A stretch of 64,000 bases of DNA from Castellaniella hirudinis. Lineage in GTDB: Bacteria; Pseudomonadota; Gammaproteobacteria; Burkholderiales; Burkholderiaceae_B. The notes beneath the pieces are model-generated. The model was given only the letters and a program-made list of their open reading frames with translations, was not told the DNA's origin and did no database searches. A program made the translations under genes and the position numbers. Shown here piece by piece: positions 52,318 through 60,704 of this stretch (positions are counted from its first letter, which is position 1; each line of letters starts with the position of its first letter). Location of the stretch: NCBI RefSeq assembly GCF_042651965.1, contig NZ_JBHSDY010000010.1, forward strand, positions 124,001 to 188,000. The letters run 5' to 3'.

Positions 52318-53748
52318 ATGACGACCCCCCAAACACTTGCCGTGGCCGCCGATCCGGAGACCATTGCCTTTCCCGATCTGGAAATTTCCGAGGCGCTGAT
52401 CCGTCGCTTCGACCAGTCCGGTCCGCGCTATACCTCGTATCCGACGGCCGACCGTTTCCAGCAGGAATACCCGGCTGACGCCTACGTCGCGCGCCTGCAG
52501 GAACGGGCGGCGGCCGAGCAGGCGCCGCCCCTGTCGGTCTACGTGCACCTGCCGTTCTGCGAATCGCTGTGCTATTTCTGCGCCTGCAACAAGATCATCA
52601 CCCAGGATCACAGCCGCTCGGCGGAATACCTGGACATCCTGTACCAGGAAATCGACCGGGTCGGCCCGCATCTGGGCCGCCACAATCGTGCGATTCAACT
52701 GCACCTGGGGGGCGGCACGCCGACCTTTCTGAGCGCGGACGAGCTGACTGCGCTGATGGACCGGATCCGCCGCCACGTCGAATTCACCCCCGACGCCGAA
52801 TTGGGCGTGGAGATCGACCCGCGCACCGTCACGCCCGCGTCACTGGCCATGCTGGCGGGGCTGGGCTTCAATCGCACCAGCTTCGGCGTGCAGGACTTCG
52901 ATCCCCTGGTGCAGGCGGCGGTCAACCGCATCCAGCCGTATGACATGGTGCGCACGGCCTTGCAGGCCAGTCGGGACAACGGCTTTCAGTCGATCAACGC
53001 CGACCTGATCTATGGCCTGCCCAGGCAGACCCTGGACAGCTTCAGCCGCACCCTGGACCAGTTGATCGAGCTGTCGCCCGACCGCATCGCCCTGTACAAC
53101 TACGCCCACCTGCCCGACCGCTTCAAGGCGCAGCGCCTGATCCACGCCGAAGACCTGCCCAGCGCCGACACGCGCCTGGGGATCTTCCTGATGTCGGTGC
53201 GCCGCCTGCTGGCGGCCGGCTATGTCTATATCGGGCTGGACCATTTCGCCAAGCCCGACGACGAGCTCAATCAGGCACGCCTGAACCAGAGCCTGCACCG
53301 CAATTTCCAGGGCTACACCACCCGCGCGGAATGCGACCTGGTGGGCTTTGGCGTGTCGGCGATCGGCAAGGTCGGCGACGCCTACATCCAGAATCATCAT
53401 TCCCTGAACGCCTATCGTGATTGCCTGCAGCGGGGCGTGCTGCCCACGGCCAAGGGCTTCGACCTCAGTCCGGAGGACGCCTTGCGCCGCGAGGTCATCA
53501 TGACCGTCATGTGCAGCATGCCGCTGGACTTTGATGCGTTCAAGGAACGCCACGGCCGGTCCTTCGAGTCCTGTTTCCCGGACGAACTGGTCCGCTTGCG
53601 CCCGTATGCGGACGCCGGCCTGCTGGAGCTGGATGCGCGCGGTTTGCGGGTGCTGCCCAAGGGCCGCGTGTTCGTGCGCGCATTGGCGATGGTGTTCGAC
53701 CAGTACGTGCGCCGGCCTCGGGTGGCGACCTATTCCCGGCTGATCTGA
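52318..53748 (+). CDS. hemN: Oxygen-independent coproporphyrinogen III dehydrogenase
   Basis: A 476-residue radical SAM enzyme with the CxxxCxxC cluster motif C81-C85-C88 plus C90 (PFCESLCYFCAC), the SAM-binding GGGTPTF, and the C-terminal HemN domain. It converts coproporphyrinogen III to protoporphyrinogen IX without oxygen. AGGAG lies 9 bases before the ATG at 52318. It is preceded by an FNR-type box. The end overlaps the convergent DUF454 gene by 19 bases. Confidence 0.96.
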   Translation: MTTPQTLAVAADPETIAFPDLEISEALIRRFDQSGPRYTSYPTADRFQQEYPADAYVARLQERAAAEQAPPLSVYVHLPFCESLCYFCACNKIITQDHSRSAEYLDILYQEIDRVGPHLGRHNRAIQLHLGGGTPTFLSADELTALMDRIRRHVEFTPDAELGVEIDPRTVTPASLAMLAGLGFNRTSFGVQDFDPLVQAAVNRIQPYDMVRTALQASRDNGFQSINADLIYGLPRQTLDSFSRTLDQLIELSPDRIALYNYAHLPDRFKAQRLIHAEDLPSADTRLGIFLMSVRRLLAAGYVYIGLDHFAKPDDELNQARLNQSLHRNFQGYTTRAECDLVGFGVSAIGKVGDAYIQNHHSLNAYRDCLQRGVLPTAKGFDLSPEDALRREVIMTVMCSMPLDFDAFKERHGRSFESCFPDELVRLRPYADAGLLELDARGLRVLPKGRVFVRALAMVFDQYVRRPRVATYSRLI

Positions 53749-54161
53749 TCCGGGGCGGTTGTGTCCTGCGTGTCTTCCTGTGTGTGCGTGCCGGCGTCGT
53801 CCGCCGGCCGGGTGGGCAGGCGCCACAGGTAGATCGTCACGCCGATGCCCGGGAGCAGCAGGAACCAGCGCGCCCAGGGCACCGGCATGACCCAGGCCGA
53901 CAAGGCCAGCGAAGGCCACATGAAGGCCAGCGCGATGCATTTGCTGCGCAAGGGGATGCCGCGCCCCGCCTGAAAGTCGCGGATGTACGGACCGAGGATG
54001 CGATGGGACATCAACCAGGCATGCAGGCGCGGGGATCCGCGCAGGAAGCAGAAAGCCGCCAGCAGCAGGAAAGGGGTGGTGGGCAGCAAGGGCAGGAAGA
54101 TGCCCAGGACGCCCAGAGCCAGGGCTACGACACCCAGGACGGTCAAGAGGGCGCGGATCAT
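53730..54161 (-). CDS. DUF454 (YbaN-like) inner-membrane protein
   Basis: A 143-residue protein with three to four hydrophobic segments. It has the family signature GVLGIFLPLLPTTPFLLLAAFCFLRGSPRLHAWL near the start and LGPYIRDFQAGRGIPLRSK in the middle. The function is not known. The hydrophilic C-terminus (Asp/Thr/Gln-rich) is not conserved. The gene runs against hemN and away from the Crp/Fnr-type gene. Confidence 0.85.
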   Translation of the reverse strand: MIRALLTVLGVVALALGVLGIFLPLLPTTPFLLLAAFCFLRGSPRLHAWLMSHRILGPYIRDFQAGRGIPLRSKCIALAFMWPSLALSAWVMPVPWARWFLLLPGIGVTIYLWRLPTRPADDAGTHTQEDTQDTTAPDQISRE

Positions 54162-54230
54162 CGTACGGAGGATTCTATCAATCCGTGGCGTCCGCGGGGC
54201 GGCGGCGACGACCGCACACGCCACGCCCGG

Positions 54231-54890
54231 ATGCGCGACCTGTTGTCCCAGGTGCCGCTGTTCAACGAACTGCAGCCGCAGGACCTGGACCCCATCGCCC
54301 GGGGCACCAGCGAGATCAGCGCCGTGCGCGGGGACATCATTTTCCGCCGGGGCGACCCTTGTGTGGGGTTTCACATGGTGGTCTACGGCCAGGTGAAACT
54401 GGTGTTTATCTCGACCGCAGGGGTGGAGCGCGTCGTGCGTCTGATCGGCCCGGGCGACGGCTTTGGCGAGGCCCTGATGTTCATGGGCAAGGACTACATC
54501 GTCACCGCCGAAGCCCTGCGCGACACGCTGCTGCTGCACGTGGGGCGCGATGCCTTGTTCGATCAACTGGACCGCCATCCCGGGATGGCGCGCAAGATGC
54601 TGGCCGGCCTGAGCCGTCGCCTGCACGGCCTGATGGGCGACGTCGAGGCCTACACGCTGCACACCGGCGCCCAGCGCCTGATCACCTATCTGCTGCGCGA
54701 ATGGCGCGGCGAGGCAGGCGAGCCCTTCCGCATCGAAATCAGCAAGGCCGTCGTCGCCTCGCGCCTGAACCTGACCCCGGAGCACTTTTCCCGCATCCTG
54801 CGCGAACTGAGCAGCCGCGGCCTGATCCGCGTCCGGGGGCGGGAATATACGATCCTGGATCCGGATGGGTTGAGGGCTTATAAGGGATGA
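54231..54890 (+). CDS. Crp/Fnr-family regulator, DNR/NnrR type
   Basis: A 219-residue regulator with a cyclic-nucleotide-like sensor fold (about 15-125) including FRRGDPCVGFHMVVYGQVKL, a dimerisation helix, and a winged helix. The recognition helix PEHFSRILREL contains ExxSR, the FNR-type reader of TTGA half-sites. It lacks the N-terminal cysteine cluster of FNR/ANR, so it is likely a haem/NO-responsive DNR-like activator rather than a direct oxygen sensor; this is inference. The ATG at 54231 gives the usual family length. Suitable boxes lie before hemN and ubiU. Confidence 0.88.
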   Translation: MRDLLSQVPLFNELQPQDLDPIARGTSEISAVRGDIIFRRGDPCVGFHMVVYGQVKLVFISTAGVERVVRLIGPGDGFGEALMFMGKDYIVTAEALRDTLLLHVGRDALFDQLDRHPGMARKMLAGLSRRLHGLMGDVEAYTLHTGAQRLITYLLREWRGEAGEPFRIEISKAVVASRLNLTPEHFSRILRELSSRGLIRVRGREYTILDPDGLRAYKG

Positions 54891-54892
54891 GA

Positions 54893-54931
54893 CAGGACAC
54901 GTGACAGTCCTGGCGGACTGTCACGTGCCTG
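54893..54931. terminator. Long hairpin between convergent genes
   Basis: CACGTGACAGTCC (54898-54910) and GGACTGTCACGTG (54915-54927) form a perfect 13-bp stem with a TGGC loop; CAGG/CCTG adds four more pairs beyond a bulged A. A second palindrome GCGCCTTGCAAGGCGC follows at 54942-54957. There is no U-tract, so this may be a Rho-dependent or bidirectional stop, or a protein site. Confidence 0.6.
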
Positions 54932-54973
54932 ACGAATCGGAGCGCCTTGCAAGGCGCGACGTGGAACGATGTC

Positions 54974-56317
54974 TCAATCCGAAACAGCCTGAGTCGCCAC
55001 TGCGATCTTTTCCAGCGTCCTGCGATAAAGCCGCAGCGCGCAACCGATGTTCCAGATCAGGCCCGCTGCTGAGACGATCAGCAGCGGACCGGCCGCCTTG
55101 GCCGCCGGAATCCAGCCGGCGGCAGCCAGCGCCCAGCACAGGACCACGGCGACGTGGGCGATCCATTGCAGCCGGGCGGCGCGCTCATTGATGTAGACGG
55201 CCATCTTGGGCAGGATCTTCAGGTAGACGCGGGCCTGGCCCGGGTCGCCGTCGGGCACGACGATCGCGTCCTGGGCGTGCTTCCAGAGCAGGAAGGGCAC
55301 GATCTTGTACAGCATGCCGTTGACCACCGAACCCAGCACGCCGACGATGATCACCGCGCCCAGCACCATTCCGGCGCGGGGGGCGTGGCCGTGCGTCATC
55401 CAGATCCAGAGCGGTGCGCAGGCCAGCAGGCTGAGCATGCCCGTGAACCAGAACAGGGTGGTGGCCTCCGGTGCGGGCCGCTTGCGGGTCCACAGCAGAT
55501 GCAGCGTGACGCAGGCCCAGAGCGCGTAGGCGCAGACCAGCAGCAATTCGACGGTTTCCCGCATCAGCCGGGGCAGGCCGGTCGAGGCGTTCAGCATCGT
55601 CCAGGCCAGCAGCAGGCCGGGGATCAGCAGCGGCAGCCAGCGCGTGAGCGGCTTGGGGTAAATTTCCGTGACCTGGAAGATCGGCAGCAACTGGAAGGAC
55701 ATGCCCATCAGCAGCAGACCGCCCCAGCCGGTCAGCCCCCACAGCACATGGGGGCCGAGCCAGTCGGGCAGGGGCAGCCCCAGGCCCAGGGACAGCGCCA
55801 TGGTCAGGCCCATCAGCACGGTACAGGCCAGGGCAATCAGCGCCCCGCGTACCGGGACGAGGATTTCGCGGGCGCCCTTGTAGACCTGGCGCCGGTGGCG
55901 CCAGAGCGCCCGCGCCACGGCTGCCAGGTACAGCGCGAAGGCTGCGCCGAGCAGGACGGCCGCCCCGACGAGCGCATCCGTCCGCCAGCCCAGGAATCCC
56001 GCCGCCAGCAGCAGCGTGCCCGCCGTCAACAGCGCGTGCGCCAGGCCGGCCACCGCGCGGGCGGCGCCCACGGGGACGTTGCAGGCCACCGCCAGGATCT
56101 GCAGCAGGGCGCCCAGCATGGCGCTGCCCAGAATGCCCAGGGTCCACAGGTGGGTGAGGGCCAGGGCGGGGCCGTTCCAGCTCGTGGCGACGAAGGGCTG
56201 CGGCCCGGTCCAGGCGGCCAGCAGGCCGGCCAGCAGCGCGAACAACGGCACGTTCAGAAAGAAGGGCAGGGGCACGCCCAGAGCGGGCGTCTTGTCGAAA
56301 TCCAGGGCGCGTTGCAT
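54974..56317 (-). CDS. Polytopic membrane protein associated with DNR and DUF2249 genes
   Basis: A 447-residue protein with about 12 transmembrane helices. A His in the helix ALTHLWTLGILGSAMLGALLQ and further His near KHAQD and MTHGH could bind haem or metal, as in the haem-copper oxidase subunit I superfamily. The diagnostic residues of NnrS (FRPFF and HxHEM) are absent, so it is not called NnrS. It follows the DUF2249 gene by 2 bases. The neighbourhood (hemN, DNR-like regulator, ubiUVT) points to a role under low oxygen or nitric oxide. Confidence 0.75.
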   Translation of the reverse strand: MQRALDFDKTPALGVPLPFFLNVPLFALLAGLLAAWTGPQPFVATSWNGPALALTHLWTLGILGSAMLGALLQILAVACNVPVGAARAVAGLAHALLTAGTLLLAAGFLGWRTDALVGAAVLLGAAFALYLAAVARALWRHRRQVYKGAREILVPVRGALIALACTVLMGLTMALSLGLGLPLPDWLGPHVLWGLTGWGGLLLMGMSFQLLPIFQVTEIYPKPLTRWLPLLIPGLLLAWTMLNASTGLPRLMRETVELLLVCAYALWACVTLHLLWTRKRPAPEATTLFWFTGMLSLLACAPLWIWMTHGHAPRAGMVLGAVIIVGVLGSVVNGMLYKIVPFLLWKHAQDAIVVPDGDPGQARVYLKILPKMAVYINERAARLQWIAHVAVVLCWALAAAGWIPAAKAAGPLLIVSAAGLIWNIGCALRLYRRTLEKIAVATQAVSD

Positions 56318-56319
56318 GG

Positions 56320-56547
56320 CTACTTTGCGTCGTACCAGATCGTGACCTGGAAGTGCGGGTCCTCGAAAGTGCAGTCGTGCTGGAAGCCGTCACGCTCCAG
56401 GATGGCGTACAGCGGATAGGGTTCGCGGTCGATGAGCATGCGCAGGCGCTGGCCCGGGGCCAGATCGGCCAGGGCTTCCAGGCAGTGTTCCAGCGGCTCG
56501 GGAGCGGGCAGCGAGCGTACGTCGAGGGTCAGGTCGGGAGGCGCCAT
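56320..56547 (-). CDS. DUF2249 domain protein
   Basis: A 75-residue protein: one DUF2249 domain (TusA-like fold) with the LDVRSLPAPEPLEHCLEAL opening and GQRLRMLIDREPYPLYAILE. A Cys at about 22 is present but not in the TusA CP motif. The function is unknown; such genes often accompany denitrification and NO-response genes. It is transcribed with the membrane protein gene 2 bases downstream, and divergently from ubiU. Confidence 0.85.
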   Translation of the reverse strand: MAPPDLTLDVRSLPAPEPLEHCLEALADLAPGQRLRMLIDREPYPLYAILERDGFQHDCTFEDPHFQVTIWYDAK

Positions 56548-56697
56548 GGGAAGTTCCGGGGACGGGGGCGATCCAGGTGCGGGATCGGTGACGCTACCTT
56601 ACACGATCCCCCTGGCCGGCGTGGGCCAAGACCGTGTCCCGGATGCTGTTTCCCCTTCGTGCGAAAGCCCCTATGCGAAGGTCGGGATGCACGCTTC

Positions 56698-56739
56698 TTG
56701 ATCCTGGTTAAGGTCCGATACCGCCTGACAGGGCATAGT
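56698..56739 (+). promoter_or_regulatory. FNR-type box and -10 element of the ubiUVT operon
   Basis: TTGAT-CCTG-GTTAA (56698-56711) matches the FNR consensus well in the left half and less so in the right. A -10-like CATAGT lies at 56734-56739. If its first base is -12, the box centre falls at -41.5, the geometry of a class II FNR-activated promoter. It lies 92 bases before the ubiU ATG, in the divergent region with DUF2249. Confidence 0.55.
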
Positions 56740-56802
56740 GCCCACTGTTGCCGAAGCGGGGCCCGGCGGTGCGCCCCGCCACGAATCCCCTGGATGCTTC
56801 CG

Positions 56803-57858
56803 ATGTCAGCCCTTCCCGAATTTCAACGTCCCGGCGTGGTGCCTCACCACGACTCGTCGGATTTCGAACTCGTCTGTCCCGCGGGCAGTCTGCCGGCGCT
56901 CAAGGCCGCCGTCGACGAGGGCGCCGATGCCGTTTATCTGGGTTTCCGCGATGCCACCAACGCGCGCAATTTCGCCGGCCTGAATTTCGACGCCGCCGCC
57001 ATTGCCGAGGGCATCCGCTACGCCCACGACCGTCGGCGCAAGGTCCTGCTGGCCCTGAACACCTATCCGCAGCCTGATGCCTGGATCCTTTGGCGGGACG
57101 CCGTGGACCGCGCAGCCGAAGCCGGCGTGGACGCCGTCATCATGGCGGATCCAGGCCTGATGGCCTATGCCTGCGAACGCCATCCCGATCTGCGCCTGCA
57201 CCTGTCGGTGCAGGGCTCCGCCACCAACTACGAGGCCATCCGTTTCTATCACGAACGCTTCGGGGTGGCGCGCGCCGTGCTGCCGCGCGTGCTGTCGGTG
57301 GCCCAGGTCCAGCAGGTCTGCGAGAACACGCCGGTCGAGATCGAGGTCTTTGGCTTCGGCAGCCTGTGCGTCATGGTCGAGGGCCGCTGCGCCCTGTCGT
57401 CCTACGCCACGGGCGAATCGCCCAACACGCACGGCGTCTGTTCGCCGGCCAAGCACGTGCGCTGGCAGCAGACGGACCAGGGCCTGGAGTCGCGCCTGAA
57501 CGGGGTGCTGATCGACCGCTATGACGATGGCGAGAACGCCGGTTATCCCACGCTGTGCAAGGGCCGCTTCGACGTGGCGGGCGAAAACTACTACGCGCTG
57601 GAAGAGCCCACCAGCCTCAATACCCTGGAACTGCTGCCCCGGCTGATGGCCATGGGCGTGCGGGCGATCAAGATCGAGGGCCGCCAACGCAGTCCGGCCT
57701 ATACCGCCCAGGTCACCCGGGTCTGGCGCCAGGCCATCGACCTGGCCCGCAGCAGTCCGTCCCGCTATTCGGTGCATCCGTCCTGGATGGCCGAATTGAA
57801 CAAGGTCGCCGAAGGCCAGCAGCACACGCTGGGCGCCTACAACCGGCCCTGGAAATGA
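56803..57858 (+). CDS. ubiU: UbiU, oxygen-independent ubiquinone hydroxylase subunit
   Basis: A protein of about 351 residues in the U32 (YhbU) family. Four cysteines (C189, C196, C213, C252) have the exact spacing of the [4Fe-4S] ligands of E. coli UbiU (7, 17 and 39 residues). With UbiV it performs O2-independent ring hydroxylation in ubiquinone synthesis, using prephenate as oxygen donor in E. coli. Two ATGs, 56794 and 56803, are possible; neither has a clear ribosome site. An N-terminal extension of about 20 residues precedes the homologous region. Confidence 0.94.
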   Translation: MSALPEFQRPGVVPHHDSSDFELVCPAGSLPALKAAVDEGADAVYLGFRDATNARNFAGLNFDAAAIAEGIRYAHDRRRKVLLALNTYPQPDAWILWRDAVDRAAEAGVDAVIMADPGLMAYACERHPDLRLHLSVQGSATNYEAIRFYHERFGVARAVLPRVLSVAQVQQVCENTPVEIEVFGFGSLCVMVEGRCALSSYATGESPNTHGVCSPAKHVRWQQTDQGLESRLNGVLIDRYDDGENAGYPTLCKGRFDVAGENYYALEEPTSLNTLELLPRLMAMGVRAIKIEGRQRSPAYTAQVTRVWRQAIDLARSSPSRYSVHPSWMAELNKVAEGQQHTLGAYNRPWK

Positions 57859-57938
57859 TCCCGCGCGGGGCGCTGCGCCCGACCCGTCCGTCGGGTGGCG
57901 TGGACCGCTCCGCTGCTTGCGTACAAGGAAACACCGTC

Positions 57939-58889
57939 ATGAAAATCGCCCTGGGCCCCTTGCAATACTACTGGCCCCGCGTCGCCACCCTGGAGTTCTA
58001 CGCCGCCGTGCGTGACTGGCCCGTGGACATCGTCTACCTGGGGGAGACCGTCTGTTCGCGCCGCCACGAATTGCGCCTGCCTGACTGGATCGAGGTCGCC
58101 GACATGCTGGCCGAGGCCGGCAAGACGCCCGTGCTGTCCACCCAGGTCCTGCTGGAGTCGGGCGCCGACCTGAACGTCCTGCGCAAGATCACCGAGAACG
58201 AGCGCTATGGCGTCGAGGCCAATGACATGGGGGCGGTGTATCGGATGCAGGGCAGGCCCTTCACAGGAGGGCCGTTTCTCAATATCTACAGCAAGCCCAC
58301 CCTGGACGTGATCGCCGCGCAGGGCGCGGCCCGCTGGGTCATGCCGCTGGAAATGAGCCGCGCCGGCCTGACGCAACTGCAACAGGATCGGCCCGCCGGC
58401 CTGCAGACGGAGGTCTTCGCCTATGGCCGCATGCCGCTGGCTTTTTCCGCCCGCTGCTTCACGGCCCGCAACCGCAATTTCCCCAAGGACAACTGCCAGT
58501 ACGTCTGCATGGACCATCCCGACGGCCTGCTGCTGGAAACCAAGGAATCCCAGGCCTTTCTGACGATCAACGGCATCCAGACCCAGTCGGCGCTGGTCTA
58601 CACGCTGATCCATGCGCTGGACGATCTGCGCGGCCTGGGTGTGGATGTGGTGCGGCTCAGTCCGCAGTCGCAGCATATGGATCAGGTCGTGGAGGCTTTC
58701 CGTGCCGTGCTCGACGGGCGTGAGTCCGCCGACGACGCCCACCAACGGCTGGTGCCGTTGATGCCGGCCGGTCCTTGCAACGGCTACTGGCATGGCCGCG
58801 CAGGGCTGGACATGGTGCTGGATGGCCAGGTCGTCGTGTCGCAGGCTCCGGATGTGCGCACGCCCGGCGTCAAAGCACGCGCTGCCTGA
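57939..58889 (+). CDS. ubiV: UbiV, oxygen-independent ubiquinone hydroxylase subunit
   Basis: A 316-residue U32-family protein. Cys39, Cys173, Cys186 and Cys190 correspond to the iron-sulfur ligands of E. coli UbiV (C39, C180, C193, C197) with conserved 13- and 4-residue spacing between the last three. It forms a complex with UbiU. AAGGAAA lies before the ATG at 57939. It is 80 bases downstream of ubiU on the same strand. Confidence 0.95.
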   Translation: MKIALGPLQYYWPRVATLEFYAAVRDWPVDIVYLGETVCSRRHELRLPDWIEVADMLAEAGKTPVLSTQVLLESGADLNVLRKITENERYGVEANDMGAVYRMQGRPFTGGPFLNIYSKPTLDVIAAQGAARWVMPLEMSRAGLTQLQQDRPAGLQTEVFAYGRMPLAFSARCFTARNRNFPKDNCQYVCMDHPDGLLLETKESQAFLTINGIQTQSALVYTLIHALDDLRGLGVDVVRLSPQSQHMDQVVEAFRAVLDGRESADDAHQRLVPLMPAGPCNGYWHGRAGLDMVLDGQVVVSQAPDVRTPGVKARAA

Positions 58890-58927
58890 GGCTTCCGTTT
58901 CCCCGATCTGTTTCCACGAGTCCGATC

Positions 58928-59449
58928 ATGCAAAATCCTGCGACCCCCGCCTACCGCATTCCCGAACCCCTGGCCCGCGTGCTCGGGCGCCTGCCCCGCT
59001 ATCCGGGCTCAGTGCTGTTCGTCACCGGCCTGAATCTGGTGCTGGCCCGCCATCTGCATCCCGATACCTTGCACATGCTGGAAGGCCGTTCCCTGCGCAT
59101 CCACGTCGCGGATGCGGGGCTGCGTTTCGACTACACCTGGCGCGACGGCGCCTTCCGGGCGGCCCGGCACGAGGTGGCCGCCCCCGACCTGACCTTCCGC
59201 GCCGATGCCTGGGATTTCCATTGCCTGCTGCAGCGCCGGGAAGACCCCGACACGCTGTTCTTCAGCCGCCGCCTGGTGATCGAAGGCGACACGGAACTGG
59301 GCCTGATGGTCAAGAACACCCTGGATTCCATCGATATGGCGGTGTTCCAGCCGCGTGCGGTGTTGCGTGATGTTGCTCAGGTGCTGCGCCAGCGGGCGGA
59401 AGCCTTGATTCCCTCCGGAGCTCGTCGGCAATACTCTTCACGCGTCTGA
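58928..59449 (+). CDS. ubiT: UbiT, SCP2-domain accessory protein for ubiquinone synthesis
   Basis: A 173-residue protein with one SCP2 lipid-binding domain (about 35-150), including FDYTWRDGAFRA and LFFSRRLVIEGDTELGLMVKNTLD. It is the anaerobic counterpart of UbiJ and is thought to carry polyprenyl intermediates. It completes the ubiU-ubiV-ubiT operon, 38 bases after ubiV. Its last 12 bases overlap the end of the convergent MFS gene. Confidence 0.92.
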   Translation: MQNPATPAYRIPEPLARVLGRLPRYPGSVLFVTGLNLVLARHLHPDTLHMLEGRSLRIHVADAGLRFDYTWRDGAFRAARHEVAAPDLTFRADAWDFHCLLQRREDPDTLFFSRRLVIEGDTELGLMVKNTLDSIDMAVFQPRAVLRDVAQVLRQRAEALIPSGARRQYSSRV

Positions 59450-60694
59450 CGGCGCGGCTTCGGTCACTGCCTCGCCGGGCGAGGCAGCCGGCCAGTTTCG
59501 TATCGCCAGCCGGCCGGACGTGGCGATGGCCGCCGTCATGACCAGGGCAAAAATCCCCAGGGTGATCAGCGTGTCGCCCCGTTCCATCGTCTGTTTTCCC
59601 CAGACCAGCGACAGCAGCGTCGGGCTGGAGTAGCCCAGGTAGACGATCACGTAAAACATTGAGATCAGGGCACCCCGCTGGCCCGCAGGAGCCAGATGGT
59701 CCGACACCGCCACGCCCGAGGCCATCGACAGGCCGTTGGCCAGGCCGATGGCGGCCGAAGCCGGAAGCACCCAGAGCCAGGCGCCAGGTTGCACCGATAG
59801 ATAGCCCAGGGCGCAGCCGGCCGCGCCGCACAGACCGGCGATCCAGCCGGCCCGTCCCGGTCCCAGCCGCATGGCCCAGAACGTAGCCAAGGCGGCAAAC
59901 CCTTGTACGATCAGAGCGCTGAGTCCCAGGATGAAGTAGATCTGGGCGAATCCTGCTTTGCCCAATTGAATCGGGAAGGCGATCAGCGACAGCATCGTGA
60001 AGGTGTAGACCAGCAGTCCGCAGGGTAGGAGATAGCAAAAGAATCCGGCGGCCGTCCCCGGCGGCAGGCCGATCTGAACCCGGGAGGTCCGTCCGCGGGT
60101 CAAGGTTTCGGGCAAGCCGCGCAGGATCAGCAGGGAACCCGTCACCATGGCCAGGGTGATCGCGAAGGACAGCAGCCGTGGCCAAGGCAGCCACTGGACC
60201 AGCATGCCTGAGACGAAGGGACCGACGGCGAAGCCGAAGGCCATGACGCCGCTGGCCAGCATCGAGGCGCGCGCGGCGTTGCGGGTGCCCGCCATTTCGC
60301 GCAGCCAGACGGTGCCGACGGTGAAGAGGGCGCCGCTGGCGACCCCCTGGATGAATCGCGCCGCAAGAATCATCGGCTTGCCCCAGACCGTGGCCCCCAT
60401 CAGCGCCAGCACGGCGAGCAGCAGGAGGACCGCCGAGGGCAGGACCATGGCCTTGCGGCCGCGCCGATCCGAAAGGGGCCCGCCGATCAGGAAGGCCAGC
60501 ATCAGCCCGGCGGCGTAGACCGTGAAGAACAGTGTCAGGTCGGTGGTCGACAGGTGCAGATCGAGGGTGTAGAACAGCATCACCGGGGAGACGGTCTGCG
60601 CCGTGTACGACGCCGCGAACAAGACCAGGCACAACAGCACCTGTTCGCGGGCGCTGCAGTGCGGGTTGGTGGCGTCGACGGGAGCCGGGCTCAT
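59438..60694 (-). CDS. MFS transporter
   Basis: A 418-residue protein with 12 transmembrane helices and the motif A loop GGPLSDRRGRKAMVLPSA between helices 2 and 3. The nearest recognisable groups are aromatic/organic-compound or drug exporters, but the substrate is unknown. It starts 10 bases after the glyA stop on the same strand, so it may be co-transcribed with glyA. Confidence 0.85.
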   Translation of the reverse strand: MSPAPVDATNPHCSAREQVLLCLVLFAASYTAQTVSPVMLFYTLDLHLSTTDLTLFFTVYAAGLMLAFLIGGPLSDRRGRKAMVLPSAVLLLLAVLALMGATVWGKPMILAARFIQGVASGALFTVGTVWLREMAGTRNAARASMLASGVMAFGFAVGPFVSGMLVQWLPWPRLLSFAITLAMVTGSLLILRGLPETLTRGRTSRVQIGLPPGTAAGFFCYLLPCGLLVYTFTMLSLIAFPIQLGKAGFAQIYFILGLSALIVQGFAALATFWAMRLGPGRAGWIAGLCGAAGCALGYLSVQPGAWLWVLPASAAIGLANGLSMASGVAVSDHLAPAGQRGALISMFYVIVYLGYSSPTLLSLVWGKQTMERGDTLITLGIFALVMTAAIATSGRLAIRNWPAASPGEAVTEAAPSDA

Positions 60695-60704
60695 GGCGAC
60701 GGCA

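Noticed and set aside
54974..56317. Identification of the membrane protein as NnrS.
   Set aside because: The context fits, but the NnrS-type FRPFF and HxHEM features are absent, so only a descriptive name is given.
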